64,000 nucleotides of DNA, from contig CM065817.1 in the NCBI GenBank assembly GCA_033398695.1, positions 32,312,231 through 32,376,230 of the forward strand, read 5' to 3'. How positions within the stretch are numbered: position 1 is the stretch's first letter; every line of letters starts with the position of its first letter. The position numbers and the translations under genes were made by a program. Under the pieces are notes generated by a model that saw nothing but the letters and a program-made list of their open reading frames with translations, ran no database searches and was not told where the DNA came from. Shown here in pieces: positions 63,821 through 64,000 of the stretch. The DNA is from Orobanche coerulescens. Taxonomy: Eukaryota; Streptophyta; Magnoliopsida; Lamiales; Orobanchaceae.

Positions 63821-64000
63821 CAAAAAAGCACTATAAGCCATTGCTAGAAAAGCTGTTACTGTTCCAGGACGATTCGCGCGAGTAGTAGTAGTTGCCGAAG
63901 TGTAGGTGTTAGGTAATTACTAAACTGCAAAATAACTCTAAAAATTGCAAAATAAAATTTTAAAATAAGATAAAAAAACTAAAAATAACTCTAAAATTGC
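63821..64000. other. Window end, nothing recognised
   Basis: AT-rich sequence after the plus-strand 5S copy; contains two AAAATAACTCTAAAA(A)TTGC direct repeats near the end. Confidence 0.4.

Overview
The window is nuclear DNA of a flowering plant, almost certainly a eudicot. It holds a plant-type 5S rDNA array, plant Ty1/copia and Ty3/gypsy (chromovirus-like and Athila-like) retroelements, a plant L1 LINE, PIF/Harbinger, hAT, MULE and Helitron DNA transposons, and intron-bearing fragments of two plant genes (glycine decarboxylase P-protein and a type II H+-pyrophosphatase). I see no intact host protein gene. Most open frames are antisense shadows of 5S repeats or lie inside LTRs. The species cannot be named from the sequence alone.

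Layout. 1-4784: an unassigned AT-rich stretch, then a heavily decayed Ty1/copia polyprotein whose 3' end is cut directly onto a 5S fragment. 4785-32266: a 27.5 kb tandem 5S rDNA array with genes on the minus strand. It has 67 near-full-length copies (monomer about 280-350 bp) plus six fragments. Every copy I compared by eye carries several differences from the window's own consensus, so this looks like a degenerate, pseudogenised array. It is built of multi-monomer higher-order repeats (about 1018, 1646 and 2175 bp) and is interrupted by a hAT MITE (8-bp TSD), a copia-type LTR, and a solo LTR (5-bp TSD). It ends where a copia-type LTR enters a 5S gene.

32267-38900: that copia LTR is itself interrupted by a Ty3/gypsy element (5' LTR, PBS, gag, deleted pol). 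A second hAT MITE with a near-perfect 8-bp TSD sits in its gag. 39000-44046: an apparent gene-capture segment with the last two exons of a type II H+-PPase followed, on the same strand, by six consecutive 3' exons of a glycine decarboxylase P-protein gene, splice sites largely kept. 44047-56377: a minus-strand gypsy LTR split by a second gypsy solo LTR (CTAAC on both sides). The second LTR is in turn filled by a 5'-truncated L1, an Athila-like LTR plus gag, a gypsy LTR piece and a copia-type LTR. 56378-57910: a PIF/Harbinger element with its catalytic core deleted. 58058-59002: a foldback element. 59293-63208: a MULE with a FAR1/MURA-like transposase pseudogene and a nested Helitron. 63396-63820: a diverged plus-strand 5S copy split by a Tourist-like MITE (TAA TSD).

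Two patterns stand out. First, four LTRs of at least three families carry their own lexicon of short palindromes clustered just upstream of the putative TATA box: TTAGCGYRCGCTAA, TTACGTACGTAA, and CCGTGTCATAGGACACGG. Second, the gypsy LTR transcripts contain repeated hairpins. One set shows a compensatory base-pair change, and a two-hairpin block is almost identical in two otherwise diverged LTRs.
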